Position numbers and translations under genes: made by a program. Below, piece after piece: positions 26,042-33,844 of a stretch of DNA of 37,667 nucleotides. Source of the DNA: Roseovarius atlanticus (GTDB lineage: Bacteria; Pseudomonadota; Alphaproteobacteria; Rhodobacterales; Rhodobacteraceae); contig NZ_LAXJ01000013.1 in NCBI RefSeq assembly GCF_001441615.1, positions 1 to 37,667 of the forward strand, given 5' to 3'. The notes below the pieces were generated by a model. That model ran no database searches, was not told the origin of the DNA, and saw only the letters and a program-made list of their open reading frames with translations. Position 1 is the stretch's first letter. The number at the start of each line of letters is the position of its first letter.

Positions 26042-26252
26042 CGTGGTCGTCTCCAGTCTTGTCGGGATAGGCGGACATCAGATCGTCCAGCCGGTTGCGT
26101 TTCAGGGGGGCCACGCCCGAAGGCTTGCCCAGCATCAGTTCCAGTTCCGCCGGAGTCAGCGCCCAGAAATCGGATGGGCGCAGGCCCAGCCCCCGGATGC
26201 CCGCCCGCATCAGCGCGGGCCAGTCGATGGGGGTCCCACCGCTCACGCTCAT
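26034..26252 (-). CDS. GTA gp10.1: tail assembly chaperone-like protein
   Basis: A 72-residue protein with the family pattern IDWPALMRAGIRGLGLRPSD and FWALTPAELELMLG, matching the small phage tail-assembly-chaperone type (PF09550). It overlaps gp10 (ATGA) and gp11 (8 bases). Pairing with gp10 just before the tape measure gene is the usual order of tail chaperones, which in phages is often achieved by a frameshift; here two separate genes do it. Confidence 0.85.
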   Translation of the reverse strand: MSVSGGTPIDWPALMRAGIRGLGLRPSDFWALTPAELELMLGKPSGVAPLKRNRLDDLMSAYPDKTGDDHDG

Positions 26253-26569
26253 GCCTCGTCCGGCGCCATGAACGCGACGGCCAGGAGTTGCGCGGCGACG
26301 CGGGCGGCGCCCAGCGGACCGCCTTCGATCTCGGCCGCCAGCAGGTCCGTTGCGGTGCCCTGCCAGCCGCCCCCGCGCAGCCCCGCCACGATCAACGCCA
26401 GGACGTCCCGGGTGGAAAAGGCCCCGCTCTCGAACCGTTCGACAAGATCGACAAGCGTGCCCGGGTCCAGGTCGGACTCCAGTTCGGCCAGCGCGCCAAG
26501 CGTCAGCTTCAGCACCCGGCGTTCGCCGTCGAGGGTCAGCGCCACCTCTCCTGCCCAGGGGTTCGCCAT
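26249..26569 (-). CDS. GTA gp10: tail assembly chaperone
   Basis: A 106-residue protein from the ATG at 26569. MANPWAGEVALTLDGERRVL and LKLTLGALAELESDL match the GTA gp10/tail-chaperone family (PF11836). Conserved GAFSTRDVLALIVAGLRGGG follows. The longer open frame upstream overlaps gp9 and is not supported. It starts four bases after the gp9 stop and its stop overlaps the gp10.1 start (ATGA). Confidence 0.88.
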   Translation of the reverse strand: MANPWAGEVALTLDGERRVLKLTLGALAELESDLDPGTLVDLVERFESGAFSTRDVLALIVAGLRGGGWQGTATDLLAAEIEGGPLGAARVAAQLLAVAFMAPDEA

Positions 26570-26573
26570 CGGC

Positions 26574-26987
26574 TCAGTCCGCCGTGAATACCAGCTGCCC
26601 GGCGGACGCGAGCGACAACTCGTAGGTCGCCTCGCCATCATGGGTGCCGGCATATTCGATGGCGGTGACCTGGAACGGGCCTTCCATGATGCCGAAATCG
26701 GGGATCACCACCTGGAAATCCGGCATCTCGCCGTCAAAGAAGATCTGGCGCACGCGTTCATCGCTGGCCTCGTCACGGAAGATGCCCGAGCCGCTGATCG
26801 CGGCGGTCTTGACCCCCGCCCCGGCCAGAAGCTCGCGCCAGCCACCGGCGGAATCGAGGCTGGTGACATCCACGCTTTCTGCGTTGAAGCTGACGCGCGT
26901 CGCGCGCAGCCCCGCTACCGTCTGGAAATTGCCGTCGCCGGTCAGGTCGATCTTGACCAGCAGGTCCTTGCCGTTTTGCACTGCCAT
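26574..26987 (-). CDS. GTA gp9: major tail tube protein
   Basis: A 137-residue protein of the TP901-1-type major tail family. MAVQNGKDLLVKIDLTGDGN, TRVSFNAESVDVTSLDSAGG and the C-terminal EATYELSLASAGQLVFTAD are characteristic. It stacks as hexameric rings to make the tail tube. It begins 18 bases after gp8 and the gp10 gene follows after four bases. This is the expected place and size. Confidence 0.92.
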   Translation of the reverse strand: MAVQNGKDLLVKIDLTGDGNFQTVAGLRATRVSFNAESVDVTSLDSAGGWRELLAGAGVKTAAISGSGIFRDEASDERVRQIFFDGEMPDFQVVIPDFGIMEGPFQVTAIEYAGTHDGEATYELSLASAGQLVFTAD

Positions 26988-27005
26988 GAGTCTGTCTCCG
27001 AATGA

Positions 27006-27425
27006 TCAGGGTTGGGGGATGTCTTGGGTGCGCGCGCGAAAGGTCAGGTCGATCCGGCGCAGGTCGCCGGTGCCTTCCCGCTTGGCCCGCGCGCGAAAAA
27101 AATGCAGACCGGCCAACGCGCCGCGCGTCAGCGTCAGGTCGGCGTCCACCAGCGCGTCGCTGACCGCTGCGGCCACCTGCTTGGCGGCGTGAAATCCCGC
27201 GGCGTCGGTGACCACGGAAACGGTGAAGCGGTGCCAGGCGCCGTCGCCGCTGCAATCGGTGGCGTCGCGTACCTCCTCGGGGCCGAGCGTGACGTAAAGC
27301 GACGGCAAGATCCCGGCGGGCAGCGCGTCATAGATTGCGCCCTGGACCAGCGCATCGAGTGCCGGGTCGGCCAGCAGGGCGTCGTAAACGGCCTCTTGCA
27401 GGGCTGCGGATGCGCCATAGCTCAT
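27006..27425 (-). CDS. GTA gp8: tail terminator-like protein (DUF3168)
   Basis: A 139-residue protein of the DUF3168 family (MSYGASAALQEAVYDALLAD, GPEEVRDATDCSGDGAWHRF, RRIDLTFRART). It is thought to cap the tail at the head-tail junction. The ATG at 27425 overlaps the gp7 stop (ATGA); an earlier in-frame start would be inside gp7. Length fits RcGTA gp8. Confidence 0.9.
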   Translation of the reverse strand: MSYGASAALQEAVYDALLADPALDALVQGAIYDALPAGILPSLYVTLGPEEVRDATDCSGDGAWHRFTVSVVTDAAGFHAAKQVAAAVSDALVDADLTLTRGALAGLHFFRARAKREGTGDLRRIDLTFRARTQDIPQP

Positions 27426-27760
27426 GTCGCCACCTCCTCGATGCAATAGCAGGTCAGGAAACGTTCGCCGGGTTCGCGTTCGGCGACGGCCTCGATGGCG
27501 AAGACGCGCGCGCCGTCGCGGAACCGCTGCCCGGCCTTCGGCCGCGAGGGTGCACTGAAAGGTGCGGCCCGGACCGTGATCCTGAAGGTCGTCTTCGACA
27601 GGCTCACGGCCTCGCCCGTGGCCTCGCGCCCAGATCCGGCGCGGATATTGGCCCAGAGGTTGCCCAGCGTGACCCAGGTTTCGGTGAAACCGCCGGCCCC
27701 GTCGGGTGAACGCTCGGGTTCTTGCAGCAAAAGCTGCCGGTTGAGGTCGTTGGCATTCAT
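27422..27760 (-). CDS. GTA gp7: head-tail adaptor/stopper
   Basis: A 112-residue protein of the phage head-tail joining family (PF05521): LNRQLLLQEPERSPDGAGGF, WANIRAGSGRE and the C-terminal ERFLTCYCIEEV. It overlaps gp6 and gp8 by ATGA at both ends, a tight translational chain. Confidence 0.9.
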   Translation of the reverse strand: MNANDLNRQLLLQEPERSPDGAGGFTETWVTLGNLWANIRAGSGREATGEAVSLSKTTFRITVRAAPFSAPSRPKAGQRFRDGARVFAIEAVAEREPGERFLTCYCIEEVAT

Positions 27761-28359
27761 CCCGCCGCCCCCCCGCCGAAGATCCGCACGGTGCGATAGC
27801 GTTCGATCAGGCTGTGGACGCCAAAGGGCATCGCCCGGTCACCTGCACCGCTTTCATTGCGATTCTCGTAGTAATGCGCCGCCAACAGCGTGACCGCGTG
27901 GCCGAGGTCCGAAGGCAGGCCGCCCCAGGTCTGCGAGTAGCCGGCGGTAAAGCTGATCTCGGCCACGCCCCCATTCGGAATCGCCGGCAGGCGGCTTGAT
28001 CTGGGACGTAAAACAGGGCGTTGGGCGTCAAGCTCCAGCCGGTAACTAGCAGGATCGATCAGTTCTTGATCTTCTGCCCGGTTGCGCAGGGACAGCGCAT
28101 TGACCGCGCTGACCGGGGCCACCGGCAGGGCCTGACCGCCCGCGTCGCGCCAGCGCGTCAGCGTCCATGAAAAATCGCGTTCGATCAGTATATTGCCGGT
28201 CCTGGCCTCGATGGCCGAAATCGCAGCCCGCAGGTAGCTTTCCAGGACGACATCCTGCACGTCTCCATCCGAAAAGCCGGACCCGAGGCGCAGATGCGCC
28301 TTCAACTCATCCACCGGAAGCGCGGCCAGGGGCACTGCGGTCTCTTCGATCAACATCAT
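27757..28359 (-). CDS. GTA gp6: head-tail connector
   Basis: A 200-residue connector (phage gp6-like family) with VDELKAHLRLGSGFSDGD, YLRAAISAIEARTGNILIER and a C-terminal SFTAGYSQTWGGLPSDLGHA region. The first of two adjacent ATGs (28357-28359) is seven bases from a GGAG site and is chosen. A 141-base gap containing a strong hairpin separates it from gp5, the widest gap inside the structural block other than the g2-g3 interruption. Confidence 0.88.
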   Translation of the reverse strand: MMLIEETAVPLAALPVDELKAHLRLGSGFSDGDVQDVVLESYLRAAISAIEARTGNILIERDFSWTLTRWRDAGGQALPVAPVSAVNALSLRNRAEDQELIDPASYRLELDAQRPVLRPRSSRLPAIPNGGVAEISFTAGYSQTWGGLPSDLGHAVTLLAAHYYENRNESGAGDRAMPFGVHSLIERYRTVRIFGGGAAG

Positions 28360-28397
28360 CAAATCACTCCAGAAATCCCGGCCCCTCCGCGGGTCAT

Positions 28398-28461
28398 GCG
28401 CGCGCCGTTGTGCCAGCGGCCCGGAGGGGGGTGGCCGGATGGCGGAAGAAACGGCGCGCGC
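28398..28461 (-). other. 12-bp perfect stem between capsid gp5 and gp6
   Basis: GCGCGCGCCGTT (28398-28409) and AACGGCGCGCGC (28450-28461) are exact reverse complements with 40 bases between. No T-run follows on the minus strand, so it is not a classical terminator. In the polycistronic GTA message it could stabilise the upstream capsid transcript or limit read-through to gp6. Confidence 0.65.
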
Positions 28462-28500
28462 GCCGGAGGCGGAAGCTGTGCCCACCGCCCCGTCAGGGCG

Positions 28501-29682
28501 TCAGGACAGGCCGAACTTCAGCAGCTTGATCGCGGCGAAATCGCTGATGTCACCGCCCACGCGCTTGGTCGCGTAGAACAGGACATGCGGCTTGGCCGAG
28601 AACGGGTCACGCAGAACGCGCAGGTCGGGGCGTTCGGCCACGGTGTAGCCGGCCGAAAAGTCGCCGAACGCGATCGCGGTGGCGTCCGACGCGATGTCGG
28701 GCATGTCTTCGGCGATCATCACGCGGTAGCCCATCAGGCGTGCAGGCTCGCCCGCCGCAAGGCCATCGGACCACAGGAAGCGGCCATCGGCGTCCTTCAG
28801 CTTGCGCACCGCGCCCGCGGTTTTCGAGTTCATCACGAAAGTGCCGTTCGCGCGGTACTGCGCCCCCAGGGCATAAACCAGGTCCACGATGGCATCCGCG
28901 CCGTCGAAATCGCCGTCCGCGCCGGTGGCCACGTAGCCGAGGTCGCCCCAGGACCAGCTGTCGTTGGCGACGATGTCATAGGTCAGAAAACCGGTGGGCT
29001 TGTCCACGCCGTCGCCATTGACAAAGGCCGCCGCCTCGGCCCGGGCGAACTTGTCGGCGATCCGTGCGGCCAGCCACATCTCGATATCGAACGCGCTGTC
29101 GTCCAGCAGGCGCTGCGAGGCCTTGGGCAGCGCGCTGAGTTCGTGCAGCGGGATGGTGATGCGGTCGATCGCCGGGGTCGAGGTCTCGGTCGCATCCGCC
29201 GTCTCGGTGGCCCACCCGTGGCCGATATCCGTATGGTCGACCAGCACGTCGAAGGACGACGCCTCGACCTGCACGACGTTGGCAATGGCCCGGATCGACG
29301 CGGTCGAGCTGAGCACGCTCTTGATCGTGTCGGCGGTTTGCGGATCGACGAGGTAGCCACCATCGGCGGCCACGGCCGAATTCATCGCCTTGCCTTCCAG
29401 CTCCAGCCCGCGCAGCGCGTCGTCATCGCCTGACCGCAGGTAGGCGTCGAACGCCTTCTGATGCGGGGCCTGGGTGTCGGCGCCTTGCGACAGAACCGGG
29501 CGCTTGAGCCCTTGGGATTTGCGTTCGATCATGGTCATCTTTTCTTCCTGTTGTTGAAGTCGCGATTGAATATCGGCCCGGAAGCCACTGAAATCTTTTA
29601 TGAAGCCCGCCACGGCAGTCTTCACCTCGGTGACCGGAGACACATCTTCCCCGGCCCGAGAATTGGTCTCGGAATTGGTCAT
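28501..29682 (-). CDS. GTA gp5: HK97-fold major capsid protein
   Basis: A 393-residue major capsid protein. The N-terminal 100 residues form the helical, coiled-coil-like scaffold (TAVAGFIKDFSGFRADIQSR and LQQQEEKMTMIERK), which gp4 should remove. The HK97 domain follows with MNSAVAADGGYLVDPQTADT, LHELSALPKASQRLLDDSAF and the C-terminal RVGGDISDFAAIKLLKFGLS. In the E-loop region TSTPAIDRITIPLHEL is clear. The ATG at 29682 is preferred over the adjacent GTG. It follows gp4 by 36 bases. Confidence 0.94.
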   Translation of the reverse strand: MTNSETNSRAGEDVSPVTEVKTAVAGFIKDFSGFRADIQSRLQQQEEKMTMIERKSQGLKRPVLSQGADTQAPHQKAFDAYLRSGDDDALRGLELEGKAMNSAVAADGGYLVDPQTADTIKSVLSSTASIRAIANVVQVEASSFDVLVDHTDIGHGWATETADATETSTPAIDRITIPLHELSALPKASQRLLDDSAFDIEMWLAARIADKFARAEAAAFVNGDGVDKPTGFLTYDIVANDSWSWGDLGYVATGADGDFDGADAIVDLVYALGAQYRANGTFVMNSKTAGAVRKLKDADGRFLWSDGLAAGEPARLMGYRVMIAEDMPDIASDATAIAFGDFSAGYTVAERPDLRVLRDPFSAKPHVLFYATKRVGGDISDFAAIKLLKFGLS

Positions 29683-29718
29683 CACTTGATCCTGTAGGTT
29701 TGGTTCGCTGCGACGCGG

Positions 29719-30273
29719 TTACATGCGCGTCATCTCCCGGCGGGCGTCCTCGAAGGCCGCCGCCACCTCACGCAGGTCGTCCTGGCCCAGGGTCTCGCCC
29801 TTGGCCCCCACCCGCGCACTGGTCAACATCGGGAAGGTCACGAGCGACACCTCCCAAAGCTCCAGTTCCTGCAAGAGCCGGCGGCCCTTGTCATTCTTGA
29901 CCGCCTTCAGCGTCCGGTAGCCGATGCTGAGCCCGTCGATCGCCTTGGCCTCCAACAGGGCCACCGCCTCGCGGGCGCGGGCCACGGTTTCCAGAAGGCG
30001 GCCCTTGACGTAAAGCCCCCTAGCGTCCTCGCGCACCTCGTCCCAAACGCCGATGGGCTGCGCCGGGTCGTGCTGCCACAGCATCTTGACCTGCCGCCCT
30101 TCCTCCGCCAGCCGTTTGAGAGAGGCGGCATAGGCGCCTTTCTCGACGATATCGCCACCGCGATCCTGGTCGCCAAACAGGCTTGCATACCCTTCGATCA
30201 CCACGCCATCACTGACCTTGATCGTATCGTCGAGGCGACAATACTTGTGTTCCAGTGTCATCTCGTCTTCCAT
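29719..30273 (-). CDS. GTA gp4: HK97-type prohead protease
   Basis: A 184-residue serine protease of family U35/S78, predicted to trim the capsid scaffold. The catalytic His is in MLWQHDPAQPIG (His68) and the Ser in AIDGLSIGYRT (Ser116), with a conserved ELWEVSLVTFPM strand after it. The ATG at 30273 has AAGGAG nine bases upstream. It lies between g3.5 (32 bases) and gp5 (36 bases). Confidence 0.93.
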   Translation of the reverse strand: MEDEMTLEHKYCRLDDTIKVSDGVVIEGYASLFGDQDRGGDIVEKGAYAASLKRLAEEGRQVKMLWQHDPAQPIGVWDEVREDARGLYVKGRLLETVARAREAVALLEAKAIDGLSIGYRTLKAVKNDKGRRLLQELELWEVSLVTFPMLTSARVGAKGETLGQDDLREVAAAFEDARREMTRM

Positions 30274-30305
30274 CTGCTCTCTCCTTACGGCCCTGAGACC
30301 TGTTG

Positions 30306-30608
30306 TCAGGTCACAAGAACGCTGCTCTGCATGATGATGGACATCAGCCCACCCAGGATGGCCGCAATGATCAGCCAGACGAGGCGCGAGATATGCCCCT
30401 CGATCTTTTCCAGCCGTCGGTCGATCTGGTTGAATCGTAGCTCCATGAACTTCTGTTTTTCCTCACTGACCGCGTGTTCGGTCTCCATCGCCGCCATCGA
30501 CAGCTCCAACGAGGCAAGCCGCCGCTCGACATGCCGGAACATCGCCTGCGTGCCGTCGAACGAGGCGTAGAGCCCGTCCTGATGGCACAGCTCGCCCGCC
30601 TCGCTCAT
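30306..30608 (-). CDS. GTA g3.5: small coiled-coil membrane protein
   Basis: A 100-residue protein. Residues 20-70 are helical with coiled-coil character (EKQKFMELRFNQIDRRLEKI). The C-terminal 25 residues are a transmembrane helix (LVWLIIAAILGGLMSIIMQS). Its position between portal and protease corresponds to g3.5 of RcGTA, whose role is not known. It overlaps gp3 by ATGA. Confidence 0.78.
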   Translation of the reverse strand: MSEAGELCHQDGLYASFDGTQAMFRHVERRLASLELSMAAMETEHAVSEEKQKFMELRFNQIDRRLEKIEGHISRLVWLIIAAILGGLMSIIMQSSVLVT

Positions 30609-31789
30609 GTCTCCTCCTCAAGCGCCGGCAGACCCAGGAGCGTGCGTTTCTCGGCTTCGGTCAGGAAATCCGCACCGGTCACCCGCGCCCATTGCGCATC
30701 GCGTTCCGCCGACAGCGCCGGCACCTGGTCGAGGTCGGGCTTCAATTCCAGCGCCTCGCCGGTGAAACTGGCCAGCCAATCGGCCACGCAGGCCGCCACC
30801 CGCGCTGCCAGTGGCAGCACCGTCTGCCGATAGAAGGCGCGGTTGGCCTCCTGGTAGTTGGCGAAGGTCGCGTCGCCCGGAATACCCAGCAGCATCGGCG
30901 GCACCCCGAAGGCCAGCGCGATCTCGCGCGCGGCACTTTCCTTGGTCTGCTGGAATTCCATGTCCGAGGGGCTGAACCCCATCGGCTTCCAATCCAGCCC
31001 GCCTTCCAGCAGCATCGGGCGGCCCGCGTTGCGCGCGCCCTGGTGGTGGCTTTCCATCTCACTGACCAGCCGGTCGTATTGATCGTTCGAGAGGCTCCCC
31101 TGCCCGTCGGCGCTTTTATAGACGATGGCCCCCGAAGGCCGCGCGGCATTGTCCAAAAGCGCCTTGGACCAGCGCGAGGCGGAATTATGCACGTCCACCG
31201 CCTGGGCCGCCGCCTGCATAGGCGAAAATCCGTAGTGGTCGTCCTGCGGGTGAAAGCTCTTGACGTGGCAGACCGGCGACGGCCCCTCGCCCACGGTAAA
31301 GCGATGCTTGCGCCCGCCGACGCTGTATTCATAGGCAATGGGCCATCCGTCATACCCCGGCACCACGCTCATTCGGTCCGAGCGCAGCACGTGCAGTTCC
31401 AGCGGGATCTGACTTTCGGCGCCGCCCACCGCCTCGACATAGGCGTTGCCGGTCAAGAGGAGCTGGCCGTAAAGCGCCTCGAAGAGCTCGGCCCGGCCCT
31501 GAGCCGGGTTGGGGCTGCGCACCAGCGTCAGGATGGGATGCGCGGCGTAGCGTTGCGCGTCGTCCTGCAACACCAGTGGCAGCGAGGCGGCGGCCTCGGC
31601 CACCATCTTGACGCAGCGAAACCCCACCGGGTTGCCGGAAAAACCGGTGCGCGTCAGCGTCACGGTGTCCCGCGGGCTCCAGGCCACGCGGCCGGCGCCA
31701 TGCCATGCGGCGACCCGACCCGTGGCGCTGGCCTTTTGCTCGGGCACCTTGGCCTCTGCCCCGTTCTGGCGGAAGAAATCCAGGATCAT
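30605..31789 (-). CDS. GTA gp3: portal protein (HK97 family)
   Basis: A 394-residue portal protein, forming the dodecameric ring through which DNA enters the head. Hallmarks are GNPVGFRCVKMVAEAAASLP, ALYGQLLLTGNAYVEAV, YYGFSPMQAAAQAVDVHN-like HYGFSPMQAA and the C-terminal FGVPPMLLGIPGDATFANYQ. The start has AAGGAGA upstream. No GTA gene adjoins its 5' side: an opposite-strand gene and a terminator lie between it and terminase g2. gp3 and everything after it would therefore need either a promoter in 31790-31950 or read-through. Confidence 0.94.
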   Translation of the reverse strand: MILDFFRQNGAEAKVPEQKASATGRVAAWHGAGRVAWSPRDTVTLTRTGFSGNPVGFRCVKMVAEAAASLPLVLQDDAQRYAAHPILTLVRSPNPAQGRAELFEALYGQLLLTGNAYVEAVGGAESQIPLELHVLRSDRMSVVPGYDGWPIAYEYSVGGRKHRFTVGEGPSPVCHVKSFHPQDDHYGFSPMQAAAQAVDVHNSASRWSKALLDNAARPSGAIVYKSADGQGSLSNDQYDRLVSEMESHHQGARNAGRPMLLEGGLDWKPMGFSPSDMEFQQTKESAAREIALAFGVPPMLLGIPGDATFANYQEANRAFYRQTVLPLAARVAACVADWLASFTGEALELKPDLDQVPALSAERDAQWARVTGADFLTEAEKRTLLGLPALEEET

Positions 31790-31855
31790 CTGTTGCGGTC
31801 TCCTTGGTCTGCGGCCTGCCGTGGGAAAGTGTCATGTATCCCGCGATTGAGAAGC

Positions 31856-31894
31856 ATCAGACAGGTAAAGGTTTACGAAAGATTTATCAGACAG
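31856..31894. promoter_or_regulatory. Direct repeats and palindrome in divergent A+T-rich region
   Basis: ATCAGACAG occurs at 31856-31864 and 31886-31894, exactly 30 bases apart (about three helical turns). Between them lies the perfect palindrome GTAAA-GG-TTTAC (31865-31876). The 100 bases 31831-31930 contain about 45% G+C by my count, clearly below the neighbouring coding sequence. A possible plus-strand promoter reads TTTACG (31872-31877), 17 bases, TACGCT (31895-31900). The region lies between divergent gp3 and the embedded gene and is a natural control point for both. Confidence 0.5.
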
Positions 31895-31950
31895 TACGCT
31901 GTGCTGGCTTCGGTCTAAGCAGCTGAAAAATCTCAAGGAAAAGCACTGCA

Positions 31951-32361
31951 GTGAACACCGCCCTACATCAGGACCTCGTCTGGTGCCTGCAAGCGCTATC
32001 GCAGGATGCGGCGCAGCAGCGCCAACTCTACCCCGATTTTGTTCATCTGGCCGACGAGCTGGTACTGGACTTCGATCAGGCGCTTGACGTCGCGGGCCGT
32101 GACATCCTGGACAGAAACCCCGACCTCGCGGCGCTGGACGCCTTGATCGATTCCAAGGGCGGCCTTTCGGACTATTGGAGTGATGAGGCACTCGAAGGGT
32201 CCACCTTCTGGCAAGAGATAAGAGCACGGGCGCGCAACGCGCTGACCAATCGTGACTTGCCGGTCGCGATGCCGGGGACACCGCCATCCGGTATGTATTA
32301 TGTCGAGGGAAATGTCGGGTGGCGTGACCGGCTTGCCGTCTGGTTTAGGCGCAAGACTTGA
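31951..32361 (+). CDS. Unknown protein gene embedded in the GTA cluster on the opposite strand
   Basis: A 136-residue protein that I do not recognise. The GTG start at 31951 is preceded by AAGGAA at usable spacing. The first 105 residues are acidic and helical (QRQLYPDFVHLADELVLDFD, then LDRNPDLAALDALIDSKGG and SDYWSDEALEGSTFWQEIRA). The last 30 are Pro/Gly-containing and end basic (WRDRLAVWFRRKT). There is no signal peptide, membrane span or catalytic motif. It lies between GTA terminase g2 and portal g3 but is read in the opposite direction, converging on g2. It is not a known RcGTA structural gene. It may be a host gene inserted into the cluster, or a regulator or immunity-type gene for the particle. 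Function is open. Confidence 0.68.
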   Translation: MNTALHQDLVWCLQALSQDAAQQRQLYPDFVHLADELVLDFDQALDVAGRDILDRNPDLAALDALIDSKGGLSDYWSDEALEGSTFWQEIRARARNALTNRDLPVAMPGTPPSGMYYVEGNVGWRDRLAVWFRRKT

Positions 32362-32388
32362 ACCACTGGCTGGTGCCGTCACACCGGA

Positions 32389-32427
32389 AAGAAAAAGACC
32401 GGAGCAGATCGCATGAACCCGCTCCGG
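32389..32427 (-). terminator. Intrinsic terminator directly after terminase g2
   Basis: On the minus strand CCGGAGC (32421-32427) pairs with GCTCCGG (32399-32405) around 15 bases, followed by TCTTTTTCTTT (32388-32398). It starts four bases after the g2 stop and should stop the GTA transcript before portal g3. In the other direction the stem is followed by CCCTTT only, so it would be weak for the embedded plus-strand gene. Confidence 0.8.
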
Positions 32428-32431
32428 CCCT

Positions 32432-33844
32432 TTAAAGCCCCCGCACCTGCGGGTTTCGCCACTTGGCCGCCGGCACGATCATCAGCTCGGTCAGCGCCCA
32501 AACCAGCGCATCCACGCGGTCGGGGCTGCCCCGACCCTCATAGCCTTGCGCGGTCATCTGGCACATCTGGTCTTCGAGCATGTCGAGGCCCCGGACATGA
32601 TGCGCCCGGCCCTGTTCATAAAGCGCGGCGATAGGCTCTGCCCGGGCCACCTTGCCTTTGCTGGCATGAACCGACCGGATCGGCACCAGCGGATCGACCT
32701 GCCGGATGACCTGTTCCACCAGATCGCCGCCCTGGTTGACCTCGGCCACCAGCTTTTCGGCACCGAACTGTTCCATCGCCAGGATCGCCGCGTTGGCCCA
32801 GGCCATCGGCGAGGCCGCCGGAAGGCTGGCATCGGCCAAAACATAGGCGCGCCAGTCCTGCACCGGGCCTTGCGTGACGGCCCCCGCCACCACGATCCCG
32901 CATTCGTCCGAACCGTCCTTGCCGGTCACAGGTGGGTCGATGGCGACCACGATCCGGTCCAGCTCGGGCGGGCGTTCGACGCGCGACGCCTCCAGCCGCG
33001 CGGGCGTCCAGAGCGCGCCGTCGGCCTCGTCGATCAGCACGCCGTCCAGTTCCTGCCGTCCCAGCCTTGTCCCGGCATAACGGGCGCGCACCTCGTCCAG
33101 GAACCCTTCGGCCAGGTTGGCGCGATTGGCCTCGGTCGGGGCGCTGGTGGTCACGGTGGTTTCGCGGTCCAGCAAATCCTTCAAAATCCCCACGTTACGC
33201 GGTGTCGTGGTCACGCAAACGCGCGGCGCCTCGCCTAGTCGCAACCCGAATTGCAGCATGTCCCACGTCTCTTGCGCCTTCTTCCATTTGGCCAGTTCAT
33301 CCACCCAGGCGCCGTCGAATTGCGGGCCGCGCAGACTTTCCGGGTCATGCGCCGAGAACACCTGCGCGATGGCGCCGTTGGGCCATTGAAGTTGCTTGCG
33401 GGTGGCCTGCCAGACAGGGCGGCGGTCGGGCGGCGAACAGGCCATGATGCCGCTTTCGCCAAAGATCATCACGTCGCGTACCTGGTCGATGGTCTCGCCC
33501 ACCAGGGCCAGACGATGGCACCGGCCCGCATCCAGCGGCCTGGCGCCCTCGACCTGGCTGCGCACCCATTCGGCACCGGCGCGTGTCTTGCCCGCGCCGC
33601 GCCCGCCCAGGATCACCCACGTGCGCCAGTTACCCTCGGGCGGGCGCTGATGTTCCATCGCCCAGAAATCGAACAGGTAAGGCAGCGACAGGATCTCGCC
33701 GTCACTCAGGCTGTCCAGAAACTCTTTCTGCGTCTCGGGCCCTTCGGAGACGAGCCAGTCGATATCCGATGCTGTCGCGGGCTTCGTCGAGGTCGAGCGC
33801 GTAGGCGCCAGCGATGCCACGCTCTTTTTCTCTTCGTCTTTCAA
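32432..33844 (-). CDS. GTA gp2: large terminase subunit
   Basis: A 470-residue packaging motor. The ATPase has Walker A GGRGAGKT (residues 80-87) and Walker B FDGAWVDE with Asp182-Glu183. The RNase-H-like nuclease starts at VVAIDPPVTG (Asp303) and ends in DRVDALVWALTEL. The probable start is the TTG at 33844, with GGAGG six bases upstream. The first 25 residues are low-complexity Ser/Thr/Lys, so translation may instead begin nearer SDIDWL. With this start the gene overlaps gp1 by 143 bases in another frame. GTA terminases package host DNA by headful without site specificity, a property of the family and not visible here. Confidence 0.93.
   Translation of the reverse strand: MKDEEKKSVASLAPTRSTSTKPATASDIDWLVSEGPETQKEFLDSLSDGEILSLPYLFDFWAMEHQRPPEGNWRTWVILGGRGAGKTRAGAEWVRSQVEGARPLDAGRCHRLALVGETIDQVRDVMIFGESGIMACSPPDRRPVWQATRKQLQWPNGAIAQVFSAHDPESLRGPQFDGAWVDELAKWKKAQETWDMLQFGLRLGEAPRVCVTTTPRNVGILKDLLDRETTVTTSAPTEANRANLAEGFLDEVRARYAGTRLGRQELDGVLIDEADGALWTPARLEASRVERPPELDRIVVAIDPPVTGKDGSDECGIVVAGAVTQGPVQDWRAYVLADASLPAASPMAWANAAILAMEQFGAEKLVAEVNQGGDLVEQVIRQVDPLVPIRSVHASKGKVARAEPIAALYEQGRAHHVRGLDMLEDQMCQMTAQGYEGRGSPDRVDALVWALTELMIVPAAKWRNPQVRGL

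Noticed and set aside
24803..26587. 594-codon plus-strand frame opposite GTA g10-g12
   Set aside because: Covers six confirmed overlapping minus-strand phage genes; compositional shadow.
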